Both the position numbers and the translations under genes were made by a program. The notes beneath the pieces are model-generated. The model did not search any database. It had not been told where the DNA came from and worked only from the letters and a program-made list of their open reading frames with translations. DNA of 64,000 nt from Montifringilla adamsi (taxonomy: Eukaryota > Chordata > Aves > Passeriformes > Passeridae), in assembly GCA_017590115.1 (NCBI GenBank), contig JAGGNK010006559.1, forward strand, positions 1,569,054 to 1,633,053, written 5' to 3'. Each line of letters opens with the position of its first letter. Positions within the stretch are counted from its first letter, which is position 1. Shown in pieces: positions 9,361 to 20,346 of this stretch.

Positions 9361-10905
9361 AGTGATAATAATAGCTTCAGAGGGGAGGGCAGCCAGGGCA
9401 CAGCCTGGTTCTGCCTGGCAAACATTGTCACACCACTGCCACAAAGTCCCTTGGCTTGGGCAGAGGGAGCAGCCCATTGCTCCAGCAGCGGGAGAAAACA
9501 GAGAATTCCATTTTTTCTGAAGTTCTGGAGGTGCAATTGGATTTTTTTTCTCCATGCAACTTCCGTATCCATCTCATTTTAGAGCAAATGGCCTTCCAGC
9601 AAATTCTTTTCCCTAACTGGGATTACCTGTGGGCATAGATAGCATTGCAGTTTGGGTTTCAGTTTAATGTTCAGAGGATATAGGCATGGCCTCTGAAGTG
9701 AGGTGATCTCTAACATCAAACTAAGTCATTATACAGCCAAGAAATCCTAATTCTCCACTGTTTTTCAGACTTTATAAATATGTATTTCACACACTACACT
9801 TTGCATATTGCATAAACAGCCTTTGCCCGCTCTGTGTTGTTTCAAAATCCATGAGTGTGCAGTTTTTAATGAGTTAAAAAAAAAAATCAGAAAGGAATTT
9901 ATGCCCATGACAGGCCAGGGTAAATAGTTTTTGTCCTGTTTTATTGATGAGAATTGCAGAAGAGTCATTTAATCATAGAGGCAGATAAAGGTCATTTATC
10001 AGCTGCTGTGTCCTGGTGATGAGTCCTTGGCTTTGTTGATTTATGACAGTTGGGAGTTGGATATTAATCTAGAGCATAATTTGGTGGGGATTTTAGTGTG
10101 TGTGTCCTTTTGTTGTGTTTGGGTGCTTTTGGACCGTGGTTTTTTGGGGTTTTTCCAGTATTTCCCACACTTATTTGCTGTAGACCATTTCACATGACCA
10201 GAAAAGATGTTGCAAGTCCTTGATGGGAAGACACCATGAGCAGTTTAAGTGTGGAAATGACTCAGGTATAAAGAGACTCTTCTGTCTGCCTTCCTGCCTG
10301 TGACCACGTGCTTTCCAGCCTGTTTCCTCATCACATCCATCTTCTCCTCGTGTCCAGCTTCAAGTAGAAATTGCTGAAATATTTTATTGCCCTCCATGCC
10401 CCGTTATCTTCCAAGTCAATGTCCTGAGGTGCAACAGCTTGGGTTGAGTCACTCGCCAGTCTGGAGCTGGGAATTTGGGGCTGTTATCAGAGGAGTCCTA
10501 GCCCAGAATAGCTCCCAGATCCAGTGCCAGGGCTGGTGATAAAAGTGAAAATTATGTAACCCGTGTTGGGTAATTCAGATGGGCAGACAGGGCTGGTTCT
10601 GTTCAGCTGAAGAAGAAATTTCCACTCTATGTGTCCACAGCTGCATGAAGAGATGATGCTTTGCTTGAGGTAGGAAAGGAAAGAAGATGCAAATGGAAAT
10701 TTCAGTGGGCTGGTGTTCTGTAGGGCACAGGAAATCTGTGGCTGAGGTGAAGAAGAAGCAGCAGCCAGGCCATGTCTCACTACCAAACCTGTGCACCAGG
10801 GCTCCTTCCCTCAGTGATGTGGTGTGACATGCAGAAATCCAGAGTCCCACAGCCCCAGATAAATCTGAATTTATCCTGAGCCTTTGCTCTTATCCTGATG
10901 TTCTT
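9361..10905. other. Intergenic, no gene seen
   Basis: No supported exon, RNA or repeat family. Short minus-strand ORFs around 10,487-10,850 lack splice context. Confidence 0.5.
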
Positions 10906-11165
10906 CTTTGTGGGAAATGAATTTGTAGAGAATTTTTAAAGCTTAATAGAAGGTTTATATAGTATGTAAACTTTGAGACAAGAAATGTTCACTTAGAAAT
11001 GTTATAGAATAAAACAGGCATTGTTGAGAGAGAAATAGAATTAGAAATTCTGAATTATAATATATACGTGAATATATATATAATATAATGTGCATTATAA
11101 TATTTATATTGTCTCACTCTTCACATGAGACTGGAAATGGAATAAAAGTTTTTAAAACACCGCTC
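10906..11165 (+). mobile_element. Possible degraded LTR fragment
   Basis: TGTGGGAAATGAATTTGTAG start, AT-rich body with TTAATAGAAGGTTTATATAG, and an AATAAA at about 11,141. It resembles the body style of the element at 8871 but is divergent and short. Confidence 0.3.
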
Positions 11166-11299
11166 AGTTAGCCCATCTCTAAGTCAGAAAAGAGCATAAT
11201 CCAACACTTCTCTTGTGAGGGACAGCTCTGTCCCTGCTGGCATCTCCCCCTGCCTTAGTCATGTGAAATACCTGGAAATGCCTAGGTGAGGCAGAAACA

Positions 11300-11465
11300 T
11301 GAAAACATCATGGAATTATTTAAGTCAGAAAAGACCCTTAAAATCACCAAAGCAGGTAATCTAACACTGCCAGACCCCACTAAACCATGCCCCTAAGTGC
11401 CACATCTCCACATCTTATAAACCCTCCAGGAGTGTGAACACACTTTGGAATAAGTGACTTTAATC
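11300..11465 (-). mobile_element. CR1 3'-end fragment (minus strand)
   Basis: Weakly conserved reverse complement of a CR1 end: TCAGAAAAGACCCTTAAAATC, ACCCCACTAAACCATG, CCTAAGTGCCACATC and ACCCTCCAGGAG. Compare 15,310-15,560. Confidence 0.6.
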
Positions 11466-12162
11466 ACCGAGGTAAAAATCTGTAACATCCCAGCACAGCC
11501 AGCCCAGACACTGCTGTAACTCACCCAGGATCATCAGCTGAAGGCTTTGTGTGTGTTCTCACTGCAGATTTCCCAACAGGAACAAAATGTTGGAGGTTTT
11601 GGTCTTCCCCTCGAGGCTGAGCCTGTGTTATGAGCAGAGCTCGAGGCTGCTGAACCTGCAGCCAGCTCCTCTCTCCTGATCTTGTGTCACAAGGAGTGAC
11701 AATCCAGCCAAGGCAGGCTCACCTGGGAAAGAAAGACTTCTAATTAAGTGCTTTTATATAATAAATTCAGATTCAAACCCATATAAAGTAATAAGGAAAG
11801 AAATTAGTTTTTGAAATGTCTTATTTAGGTACACGGGGATAATGAAATATTCCACTCTATTGTCATAGTTTAAGTTTTGCATTGCATGAGGGATACATGA
11901 CACAGGATTTAATGAGATATTCTGTTATTTTGCAGCATTTTTTCACCAAAGCAGGAGAAGAAAATAATACAGACAGGCAAGAGACAAAGATAACTGCAAC
12001 TGCAGGTCTATAAAATAAACTCTGTTTCCTACCTTACCTCTTCCCTGTTGCACTCCTTACATTTCAGTCTACTTTTTCTACACATTTTCATTCGAGTTAA
12101 CATTACTTTCTGGAGACAAAACCATATCCCATAAACACCACAATACCCCAAATGACCTGGAG
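11466..12162. other. Intergenic, no gene seen
   Basis: AT-rich around 11,750-11,950. No exon or RNA gene supported. Confidence 0.5.
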
Positions 12163-13000
12163 GTGACACAGGAGCACATCCATGTGGGTTTGGGATGTCT
12201 CCAGAGAAGGAGACTCCACACCTTCCCTGGGCAGCTCGGTCACCCTCAGTGTAAAGAAGTTTTTCTTCATGTTGAGGGGTTTGTCTTGTGTTTCAGTTTG
12301 TGCCCATTACTCCTTGTCCTGGGCACCACTGACAGGCACCATCCTCTGGATCCCTCTTGGAGATATTTATATATTTATATAGAATTTATGGGATCCTCTC
12401 AAGCTGTGCCAAGGGAAATGTAGGTTGGATATTAGGAAAAAAGTTTTTTACAGAAAGAGTGATAAAGTTCTGGAATGGCTGCCTGGGGAGGTGCTGCAGT
12501 CACCATCCCTGGGTGTGTTTAACAAAGCCTGGATGCGGCACTGGGGGCCAGGGTTTAGTTGAGGTGTTGGGGCTGGGTTGGACTCGATGAGCTCGAAGGT
12601 CTCTTCCACCCCAGTGATTCTGTGAATTCTGTGAATCTTCTTTCAACCCTCTCTTCTCTGGGCTAACCAGTCCCAGCTCCCACAGTCTCTCCTCATCACA
12701 GAGATGCTCCAGACTCCTCATCATCTTTCACTGGATCCTCTCCAGTCCTCCTTGTCTTTCTTGAACCATGGAGCCAGGACTGGACACTGCTCCAGATGTG
12801 CCTCACTAGGAGCAAGGGCAGGATCACTCCTGCCCTGCTGGCCACACTCTTCCCAATGCCCCCAGGGTCCCACTGTCCCTCCAGGGTTGTAATTCCCTCC
12901 CGGGTGTTTCTCTGCAGAGCTTCCCTCCACTGGCTCACCCCCAACCTCTCCTGGTCCTGGTTCCTTCCCTTTCCTGGAGCTGCTGTGGCCACCCTGCTCC
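12163..13000 (-). mobile_element. CR1 LINE copy (minus strand), split by another CR1
   Basis: The left part (12,163-12,393) contains the reverse-complement CR1 words CTCCAGAGAAGGAGACTCCAC, AAAGAAGTTTTTCTTCATG and CTTGTCCTGGGCACCACTGA. The right part (12,638-13,000) continues with CAGCTCCCACAGTCTCTCC, ATCACAGAGATGCTCCAGAC and CTGGACACTGCTCCAGATG. The two halves are collinear in the normal CR1 order, interrupted by the sense insertion at 12,394. Confidence 0.75.
12394..12637 (+). mobile_element. Sense CR1 3' end inserted into an older CR1
   Basis: Starts AAGCTGTGCCAAGGGAAATG and passes TTGGATATTAGGAAAAAAG, AAAGTTCTGGAATGGCTGCC and TTGGACTCGATGAGCTCGAAG. It ends with the CR1-type 8-bp terminal microsatellite ATTCTGTG AATTCTGTGAA. 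It splits the minus-strand CR1 around it, so it is the younger insertion. It is the same subtype as the copy at 14,615. Confidence 0.8.
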
Positions 13001-13020
13001 TGGTCCTCAGAAAACAAGAG

Positions 13021-13173
13021 CCCTGTGGCTCCACAGGAGTTAACCCTGGAAACACAGAGCCAGCCAAGGAGCCCTGTGGCTCCACAGGAGTTAACCCTGG
13101 AAACACAGAGCCAGCCAAGGAGCCGTGTGGCTCCACAGGAGTTAACCCTGGAAATACAGAGCCAGCCAAGGAG
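13021..13173 (+). repeat. 51-bp tandem repeat, three copies
   Basis: Three copies (13,021, 13,072 and 13,123) of a 51-base unit starting CCCTGTGGCTCCACAGGAG and ending GCCAGCCAAGGAG. Only a few substitutions separate copies. 51 is 17 codons, so every frame repeats cleanly and long ORFs arise on both strands without implying a gene. Confidence 0.95.
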
Positions 13174-13699
13174 CTGTTTGACCAGAGGCCACTCTGGTGC
13201 ATTTGCTATTCCAAGCTCAAGAGCTCCCTGCTTGTTTGTAAAGGGCTGTGCTGTGTTATCAGCAATCAATAATAACTCTGAGCTATCAGCCCCTCTCCTG
13301 CCTGGGGCAGGGGTGCCCGAGGACCACCTGTGCCCATCTCTGCTCTTCAGCACCAACGTGGTGCCCTTTGGCCCCAGAAGCAGCAGGGGCTCAGCAAACA
13401 GCACAGGATTTACCTTGGGACTGATGCAACCTCGGTTTGATGGACAAGGACACGGGCAGCACATAAAAACCAGCTCACTCAGGGTAATCTGTTGGCTCAG
13501 GGAATGGCCAAAAATAGATCTGGTCACTCCTGCCTCTTGAGTTAACCTTTGGGCTGAGCCCCTGGAGCTCTCCATGCTTCACTGGGAATTGCATTCCCTT
13601 TGTCAGCACAGCAGGGCCTGGCTGAGGACCAGGGCAGGCTGGAGTGTGAGGGTCAGGAATCTGAATTTTACAGATCTCACCATCTTCCAGGCTGCTGTT

Positions 13700-13812
13700 T
13701 TGTCATATTAATTATATTCTATTCTATCATATCATATCATATCATATCATATCAATATATTATAGTAATAGATTATATATATAATTATAATATATTATAT
13801 GTTTTTTTAATT
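13700..13812 (+). repeat. AT-rich (ATATC)n microsatellite
   Basis: Repeated ATATC pentamers at 13,727-13,752 pass into (TA)n-like sequence to about 13,812. Confidence 0.85.
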
Positions 13813-14611
13813 TTTTCTTCAAAATAAATTCACCATCTGAGTGAGAATGGAGCCACCTTGGAGGGGCTGCAGAGAGCTGGGGAGAGGTGGGAAGGCTGAG
13901 GAGCTGCAAGGGAAGGCTCAGGGTGCAGAACAGCCAACACAGCAAGAACTGGAGGTGCCTGGGCCAGGGGACAGCTCGGGGCTCCCGAGGCTGCCTTGGC
14001 CCTGCTGTCCTGCTCTGCTGGAGCTGTTTTACAGCTGCAATATCCCCAGCACTGCTCTGTCCTCTGGCCCTGCTGCTGCTCCAGCTGCAGCCTGACCTTC
14101 TGGCAGGAGCTGCACTAATTACAAATTCCTTAGGTTTGCTCATCAGCTGGAGTGGTGTGAGCCAAGCCCTCCCCTCCCTGGGTGAGTCGGGAATGACTCT
14201 GGGCAGTGGGAGGAGGCAGAGAAGAATTCACAGGGAAAAAAACAACGGCTTGGGATTCTTGGTCTGCACCAGGAGAATAGCATGAATAAATAATTTCACA
14301 GCTACAGCTGTTTTCCTAACAGGATAAACAAAATCCTGGCTTTTCTGCAGCTTTATCAGCCAGGAACAACTGAGAACAGTTACATGGATCCACCTGATCA
14401 TAACCCTTAAAAATACAGTAATAAATAAATCAATATACACTGCTGGACTCCAGCTTAAACAAGCAAGACCCAGGCAGGGCAGGAGATGGTGGAGCTGCCA
14501 CCAGACCACAGGTTCTGATAATGAAGGGGGCCTGGACACCACGGCCAGAACTTGTGCTGGTGGTGCTGCTTAGCTGTGCCCTTGGCTTGTGCTGGTTGGA
14601 AAACAAGATTT

Positions 14612-15056
14612 TTGGAACACCAACCCTGTGAGGAACAACTGAGGGAGCTGGGGGTGCTCAGCCTGGAGAAAAGGAGACTCAGAGGTGACCTTATCACTCT
14701 CTACAGCTCCTGGAAGTGCCTGTGCTCAGCTGGGGTTGGGCTCTTTCTCCAGGCAGCACTGACAGAACCAGAGCACACAGTCTCAAACTGTGCCAAGGGA
14801 AATACAGGTTGGATATTAGGAAAAAATATAGGTTGGATATTAGGAAAAATTTATCATTCTTTCAGTTTTTCATGGAAAGGGTGATACAGTTCTGCAATGG
14901 CTGCCCGGGGAGGTGGTGCAGTCACCATCCCTGGGTGTGTTTAACAAAGCCTGGATGTGGCACTGGGGGCCAGGGTTTAGTTGAGGTGTTGGGGCTGGGC
15001 TGGACTCGATGAGCTCGAAGGTCTCTTCCACCCCAGTGATTCTGGAATTCTGTGAA
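14612..15056 (+). mobile_element. CR1 LINE 3' end (sense)
   Basis: Well-preserved CR1 3' region: GAAAAGGAGACTCAGAGGTG, CCTTATCACTCTCTACAGC, GTGCCAAGGGAAATACAGG, GAGGTGGTGCAGTCACCATC and GGACTCGATGAGCTCGAAG, ending ATTCTGGAATTCTGTGAA. A 26-base piece with GGTTGGATATTAGGAAAAA is duplicated in tandem at 14,806-14,850. Confidence 0.85.
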
Positions 15057-15307
15057 AGCAGAATGGGGCTGGTTTGTTCAGGGCTGTGCTCTGCCAGCCC
15101 CTCACTGCTCCTCCCTGGACCCCTAAATCTCAAAGCCCACTTTGATTCTTCCCCAGAGATTTCTGCTCCAGGTTGGACTGTTCCCCCCAGCTGTGGTTAG
15201 AGCACCTTTTACATCTTGCCCTGTCCAGAATGGCCCAACAGCTTCTTCATGAACCATCTCCTGTTTCATTTGGTCAAAGGGACCAAAATTTTCCCTTGAA
15301 AATCTTT

Positions 15308-15575
15308 TTCACAGAATCATTAAGGTTGGAAAGGACCTCTAAGACAATCAAACCCAACTCTCAGCCTGTGGTCACCACTAAACCATGTTCCCAAGTGGCA
15401 CATCCACGTGTTTTTTTAAATTTCTCCAGGGACTGTGACTCCACCACTGCCCTGCACAGCCTGTTCCAATGATTTACAACCTTTTCCATGAAGAACTTTT
15501 CCCTGATGTCCAACATAACCTCCCCTGGTGCAGCTTGAGGCTGTTTCCTCTTGTCCTATTGAATCTTGCCCTTAA
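15308..15575 (-). mobile_element. CR1 3' end (minus strand)
   Basis: Starts CACAGAATCATTAAGGTTGG and passes AAAGGACCTCTAAGACAATC, CACCACTAAACCATGTTCC, CCACCACTGCCCTG and AGCTTGAGGCTGTTTCCTC, the reverse complement of a CR1 end, 5'-truncated. Confidence 0.85.
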
Positions 15576-15690
15576 CCTCACTTTATTTTGGGGAAAAACA
15601 GCTTTCAGAAGGATTCAAACTTTTCCTCCCTTCTCCAAAAACTTCTGCTGGGTTGTCCCACACCTGCACAGCACCCCAGATGCTCCAAGT

Positions 15691-15946
15691 GTCCGGCACA
15701 GCCCGATCCCGTTGTCGGGCACAGCCCATTCCCGGTGTCGGGCACAGCCCATTCCCGGTGTCCGGCACAGCCCGATCCCGGTGTCTGGCACAGCCCGATG
15801 CCGGTGTCCGGCGCAGCCCGATGCCGGTGTCGGGCACAGCCCATTCCCGGTGTCCGGCACAGCCCGATCCCGGTGTCTGGCACAGCCCGATCCCGGTGTT
15901 CGGCATAGCCCGATCCCGGTGTCGGGCACAGCCCGATGCCGGTGTC
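15691..15946 (+). repeat. 23-bp GC-rich minisatellite, 11 copies
   Basis: Eleven consecutive 23-base units of the form GTCNGGCACAGCCCGATCCCGGT, the first at 15,691. Variants alternate ATTCCC, GATCCC and GATGCC. Each copy has several CpGs. The array abuts the CpG island on the right. Confidence 0.95.
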
Positions 15947-16350
15947 CCGGACACCGCGGCGGGCACTGACCGCGGGTAACCCCTGCCGGGGAGGGGGCGT
16001 GGTCTGGGCGTTATTGACAACCACCTCCTCCAATCGCGCGGCGATGCGTCTCTCCCCAGCGCAGGGGGCGTGGCTCCGTCTCTGCCCACCACCATATTGC
16101 CCAATGGGATGTTTCAAAAGGACGGAGTGGGCGGAGCATAGGTGTTTGGTCACGCCCCCCAGCACGAGCGCGGTTAAAGGCGCCGCCCGGCGGCGCGCGG
16201 GAGCTGCTGAGGGGCCGCGCGCGCTCCCGCCGGGCCCGGAGGTAACGCGCGGTCCTAAAGCCCGACCCGGCCGGGGCTGAGGGAGGGACGGGGGTCCCGG
16301 CTCCACACAGCCCCTCTGGGTGTCCCCAGCGACTCCTGGTGTGTGGGGGG
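15947..16350. promoter_or_regulatory. CpG island, candidate distal ACSBG2 promoter
   Basis: Dense CpG, GGGGGCGTGG/GGGGCGTGG boxes at about 15,994 and 16,065, CCAAT boxes at about 16,030 (TCCAATCG) and 16,103 (CCCAATGGG), and a CCATATTGCC just before the second. A plus-strand donor CGGAG|GTAACG lies at 16,241/16,242, so a rightward first exon of up to about 100 bp could end there. ACSBG2 is the next rightward gene, 4.4 kb away. A lncRNA or a leftward transcript is also possible. Confidence 0.5.
16150..16241 (+). other. Candidate 5' non-coding exon at the CpG island
   Basis: A GC-rich stretch ending with donor CGGAG|GTAACG. Start is approximate. No ATG precedes the donor in a useful frame, as expected for a leader exon. 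It competes with the TATA-like leader at 20.3 kb; transcript data would decide. Confidence 0.3.
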
Positions 16351-16594
16351 TGCCCGCCCGCCGCGGGGGTTTCGCTGTGGGGCTCACCCTCCCGGCAAAT
16401 GCTCCTGCTGATGTCCCGTTTGTGGGTGGGCGTGCGGACAGCGAGGGGGGAAATTCTTGTTGGTTTTGGTTAAATGAGCACAGGGTGGGTTGGAGGGGGA
16501 GTTTCCCCCAGCCGCCGGTCAGGTCAGGAGGTGGTCTGAGGAGAAGGGATGTCCCTTCCCCTGTGCTGTCCGGGAACCCATCGTGAGGGACCGT

Positions 16595-16960
16595 GAGGGG
16601 TCCTGACTGAGAACTTGGGATCCTCTGAGGTGACTTGAGAGTTTGGGGTTGCTCTGAGGTGTCCTGAGACTTTGGGATGCTCTGAGATGTTCTGAGAGGT
16701 GGGAATGCTCTGTGAGGTGACCTGAGAGTTTGGGATGCTCCACGAGGTGACCTGGGAGTTACGAAAGCTCTGTGAGGTGACCTGAGGGATCGGGGATGCT
16801 CCACGAGGTGACCTGGGAGTTTGGGGATGCTCTGAGATGTCCTGAGAGGTGGGAATGCTCCATGAAGTGACCTGAGAGGTGGGAATGCTCTAAGAGGTGG
16901 CTTTGGGATGCCCCGTGAGGTGATCTGGAAGTTTGGGATGCCCTGAGTGACCGCAGTGCT
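16595..16960 (+). repeat. Irregular minisatellite downstream of the CpG island
   Basis: About eleven diverged copies of a unit near 32-35 bases, GATGCTCTGAGATGTCCTGAG or GATGCTCCACGAGGTGACCTG plus a variable GAGTTTGG or GAGGTGG part. It lies within the first 720 bases after the candidate donor at 16,242. Confidence 0.85.
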
Positions 16961-18154
16961 CGGGACGCTCCTGTGCCGGCTCCCAGCCCCGCTGTGCTCC
17001 CAGGGGACACAAAGCCACGTGTTGGGAGCCGGCAGGAGCACAGGAATCCAGAAAATACAGGAAATTTATAGGAGTACAGGAACACAGAAAATACAGCCCT
17101 GAGCTTTCCTGCTGGGCCTTTCCCCGCTGTGCAGATGTGTGGGGAAGCAGCAGCTCAGGGAAGAGAGCTCGACTGGGTGAGTCCCAGTGCTGGGAATTCA
17201 CCTGAAACAAACATCCCGCTGCCCTGGAGAGGCAAGGAGCCTGCAGTGGAGAGTTCTGTGGTGTCTGCTGACCAAGCGATGGTCAGGGGGCAGATTGCTG
17301 CGGCACAAAGCTCAGCTCTGAAGGTGCTGCGGTGGAGTCGGGTGCCTGTCTGCACTCGTGACAGTCACTCTTCATCCTAACAGAGGCTGAAGTTGCTTTT
17401 CTTCCTGTTTTCTGCACTCCAGCATGGGGCAACTGCCCAACGCCTGGGGTCAGTGACAAAACCTTTAGTGCTCAGGAAGCTTTTATCACCGCCTCTCCTA
17501 AAAACTGGGTTTATCTAAGAGGAAGAAGTGTGAGTTGCTCAGCTTTTGTTTCCTCACTTAGTGACTCTTTGAAGGAACAAAAAGGCCCAAGTTTCGGTTT
17601 TGATGGTGATGTGGCAATTGCCTGGAGCTGCTCTGGACGGGAGCAGAGCGGATGTGGTGCCTTTACCGGTTAAAAGAAATCCGCCACAGGAAGCCGAGTG
17701 GGGCCGTGCTGGAAAATGTCAAGTGGCTGATAACGTGCTCGGTAATTTGAATTTGAATTGGTGTTGTTGAAGCTCCGTGTGTGCTTTAGGTAAAGGTGTG
17801 TCCAAAGCCTATTGGAAATGGAAACTCCACTCCTACCCCCTTCACTGTCACAAGTTTGCACTTTTCTCAGACCTTTATTTTGGTTTGTCAGTGAAGTGGT
17901 TCCAAAGAAACACCCCATTTCTAGTTCTTCTGGGTCAGGTGCTCCCTCAAAGCAGAACGCGTTTTTATTTAAATGATTTAAGATGTCAGACAGGCTTAAT
18001 TAAAAGGGAGGTTTCTTCCCGCAGGTTTTTTGTTTGGGAGTGTGTCCTCCATGTTCCTGAACACTGTGGCACATCATGGTGTGCTCACCTCAGGGAACAG
18101 CGTGGGGTGGGAGCATTTGGTATCCAGGAGCTACACCTGGCTCTGGTGAACTGC
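16961..18154. other. Non-coding, no exon seen
   Basis: Lies between the two candidate promoters. No in-phase coding exon or RNA gene is supported. Confidence 0.5.
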
Positions 18155-18215
18155 GGAATGGTTTGGCTTGGAAAGGACCTTAAAGATCATTCCGTCCTAA
18201 CCCTGGAACGTGTGT
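18155..18215 (-). mobile_element. Very short CR1 end (minus strand)
   Basis: GGAATGGTTTGGCTTGGAAAG followed by GACCTTAAAGATCATTCCG, the reverse complement of the last 50-60 bases of a CR1 3' end. Confidence 0.6.
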
Positions 18216-18439
18216 GTTTACCAGCGGCTGTGTTTGTAACCCAGCATCAGGGAGGGAAGGCCTGAGCTGCAGGGCTGAGCAAAGCTAGGAAGGGTCTGCA
18301 TACATTGGGAAATATTTGCTTCTAACCTGAACTTGTTGGATAAAATGCATGTCTGGTTTGGTAAACTGCTCAGATTGCACTTCAGTTCATGTGTGAGTGT
18401 ACCCCGGGTGGTGCATAGTGAGAGCAGAATTCCAGGGGG

Positions 18440-18932
18440 GGCTCCACTGGGATGAGCTTTTCCCTCTTGGGTGCCTGAAGGTGATGCAGGAAGCCTACCA
18501 TGGAAATGAAACTGAGCGGGATGGAACACCTCTGCTGTGGGGGAAGGATGAGAGAACTGGGATTGTTCAAGCTTGGGGTGATCTTACTGTGGCATTCCAG
18601 GACCTGAAGGGAGCCTGCAAGAAAATGAGAGACAGAGAGAGACTGTTTGAAAGGACTGGAGTGCCAGGACACAGGGAATGGTTTCTGCTGCCAGAGGGCA
18701 GGGATAGATCAGGTATTAGTAGGAAGTACTTCCTTGGCAGGGTGGGCAGGCCCTGGCACAGGGTGCCCAGAGCAGCTGTGGCTGCCCCTGGATCCCTGGC
18801 AGTGCCCAAGGCCAGGCTGGACAGGGCTGGGAGCAGCCTGGGACAGTGGGAGGTGTCCCTGCCATGGCAGGGGTGGCACTGGATGGGCTTTGAAGTCCCT
18901 TCCCACCAAAACCACTCTGTGATGCCATGATT
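18440..18932 (+). mobile_element. CR1 LINE 3' end (sense)
   Basis: GTGCCAGGACACAGGGAATGG, GCCAGAGGGCAGGGATAG, GGGTGCCCAGAGCAGCTG, CTGGATCCCTGGCAGTGCCC and CCTGCCATGGCAGGGGTGG, ending CCACTCTGTGATGCCATGATTC with the terminal octamer degraded. The left boundary is uncertain. Confidence 0.8.
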
Positions 18933-20250
18933 CCCTGGCAGCAGGAGTGAGGACATCTCACCCTTTCCCTTGAAACTTCATTGCTGCACTAAGGCACAGT
19001 TGGCAAGAGAAACGCTGTAATTAGTGCAGAGGCCAAAGCTTCCCTCAGGGGTGCCCTGAACCCCTCGTTGTGGGGTGCTGGGAGGGAAAGTGGGAGCAGC
19101 ATTGTGAAAGGGGGTCAGGAGTGAGGGCAGCTGCTGCCATCCATCCCTCCTGGGCCCCTCTTGGGTTTTCCTTGAGCAAGGGAGGCCGTGGGGACAGCTC
19201 GGGTGGCACCGCGGGTGGGTTTGGGCTGCTCCGGGCCGGGCAGGGGAACGAGCTCCGGTGCGGGTGGGTTTGGGCTGCTCCGGGCCGGGCTGGGGAACGA
19301 GCTCCGGACCGGGCAGGGGAACGAGCTCCGGGCCGGGCAGGTCTGAGTGACTGCTCCGTGCACGGGGCTGCAGCTCCAACACCATCTTCTCCCACTGCCA
19401 ATGAGCCTGTCTGGTGTTCCAGCCCACGACGGGTGTGCGGCAGCGCCTGCCAGTTATCCGGGCGCTTCAGAGCTGGGTTTTTTTGCAGACATCCCCCTCT
19501 CGCTGCTCGTGAATTAAACTATTTCTGGCGTGGTGACTCGCGGGCTGTAGCGGAGCGTGGCGTGAGCAGCAACGTGTCCTTGTGCAGATGAGTAAGCGGA
19601 AAGGGGGATGTCCCTAAGCCGTGCCTGGCGTGGCTTTCCCCTCCCGGTAAAGGCAGGAGGCTGCAGCGTGCTGGGTCGGATTTATGACATAAAAGACTTT
19701 TTCATAAAAAGACTTTCCTCTTCCTCATGGAGGCAAACATGCCCCTTGCATCATACGATTTAAATGTGTCTGTCTAATGCAGGTACAAAATAGCAGCCTA
19801 AAATCCACTTCTTAGAGAGATCAAGGATAATGGGATTCATCTCCAATCAGCTTGAAATCCCTTGAAACAATTAAAGCTCAGCCTGGCGACTCATAAGCAC
19901 CAAAGGCTTTTGACGAGTGTAAACCTTAAATAAAATCAGCGTTTAGAAAACACTTAGTTTAGGCGATGAAATCCCCCAAGACAAAGTGCTGAAAGCAGCG
20001 TGGGAGCCACAAAAAAAACCCAAAAAAAACCCCCAAAACCCGGCTGCAAAACGCTTATTTTGATGCGAACAGGCTAAATGTGAGGTGTGCCGGGGCTGTG
20101 TCCCCCCAGAGGGAGCCGAAATCCCCGGTGTGCCGAGGCTGGCGGCAGGCGTGGGGCCAGAGCCTCCTTAAGAGGCGGCGGTGTGGGGTGACGAGCCGCT
20201 TCCAATTGCGAGGCAGCAGCACATGACATAAGATGCTCCAGATCTGCCTC
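18933..20250. other. Non-coding; includes a small GC-rich duplication
   Basis: 19,205-19,345 contains repeated GGGCTGCTCCGGGCCGGGC and GGGGAACGAGCTCCGG units (three to four copies). The rest shows no exon. 19,780-19,960 looks unlike the surrounding repeats and could be a conserved element, but this cannot be tested here. Confidence 0.45.
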
Positions 20251-20261
20251 CTGGGCGCTAG

Positions 20262-20346
20262 TTTAAAAATAAAGGATATTACACGTCGGGCTCGGCGCCG
20301 GTGCGGAGCGGCTGCGGAGGGGAGGCTGCGTGACCGGCGATGCGCG
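20262..20346 (+). promoter_or_regulatory. ACSBG2: TATA-like promoter and short leader exon candidate for ACSBG2
   Basis: TTTAAAAATAAA at 20,262-20,273 is followed after about 25 bases by GC-rich sequence that could hold the start site, and a donor GCGCG|GTGAGG at 20,346/20,347. The next exon acceptor is at 20,634, giving a first intron of only 287 bases. A tissue-restricted TATA promoter would suit a gene that in mammals is expressed mainly in testis and brainstem. The alternative is the CpG island at 16.2 kb. Confidence 0.4.

Noticed and set aside
12721..13575. 284-residue minus-strand ORF
   Set aside because: It runs through a CR1 fragment and the 51-bp repeat; no reverse transcriptase motif or other domain is visible.
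15605..17041. 478-residue minus-strand ORF across both minisatellites and the CpG island
   Set aside because: Its length comes from tandem repeats and high GC. It has no homology I recognise, no splice context, and composition follows the repeat period.
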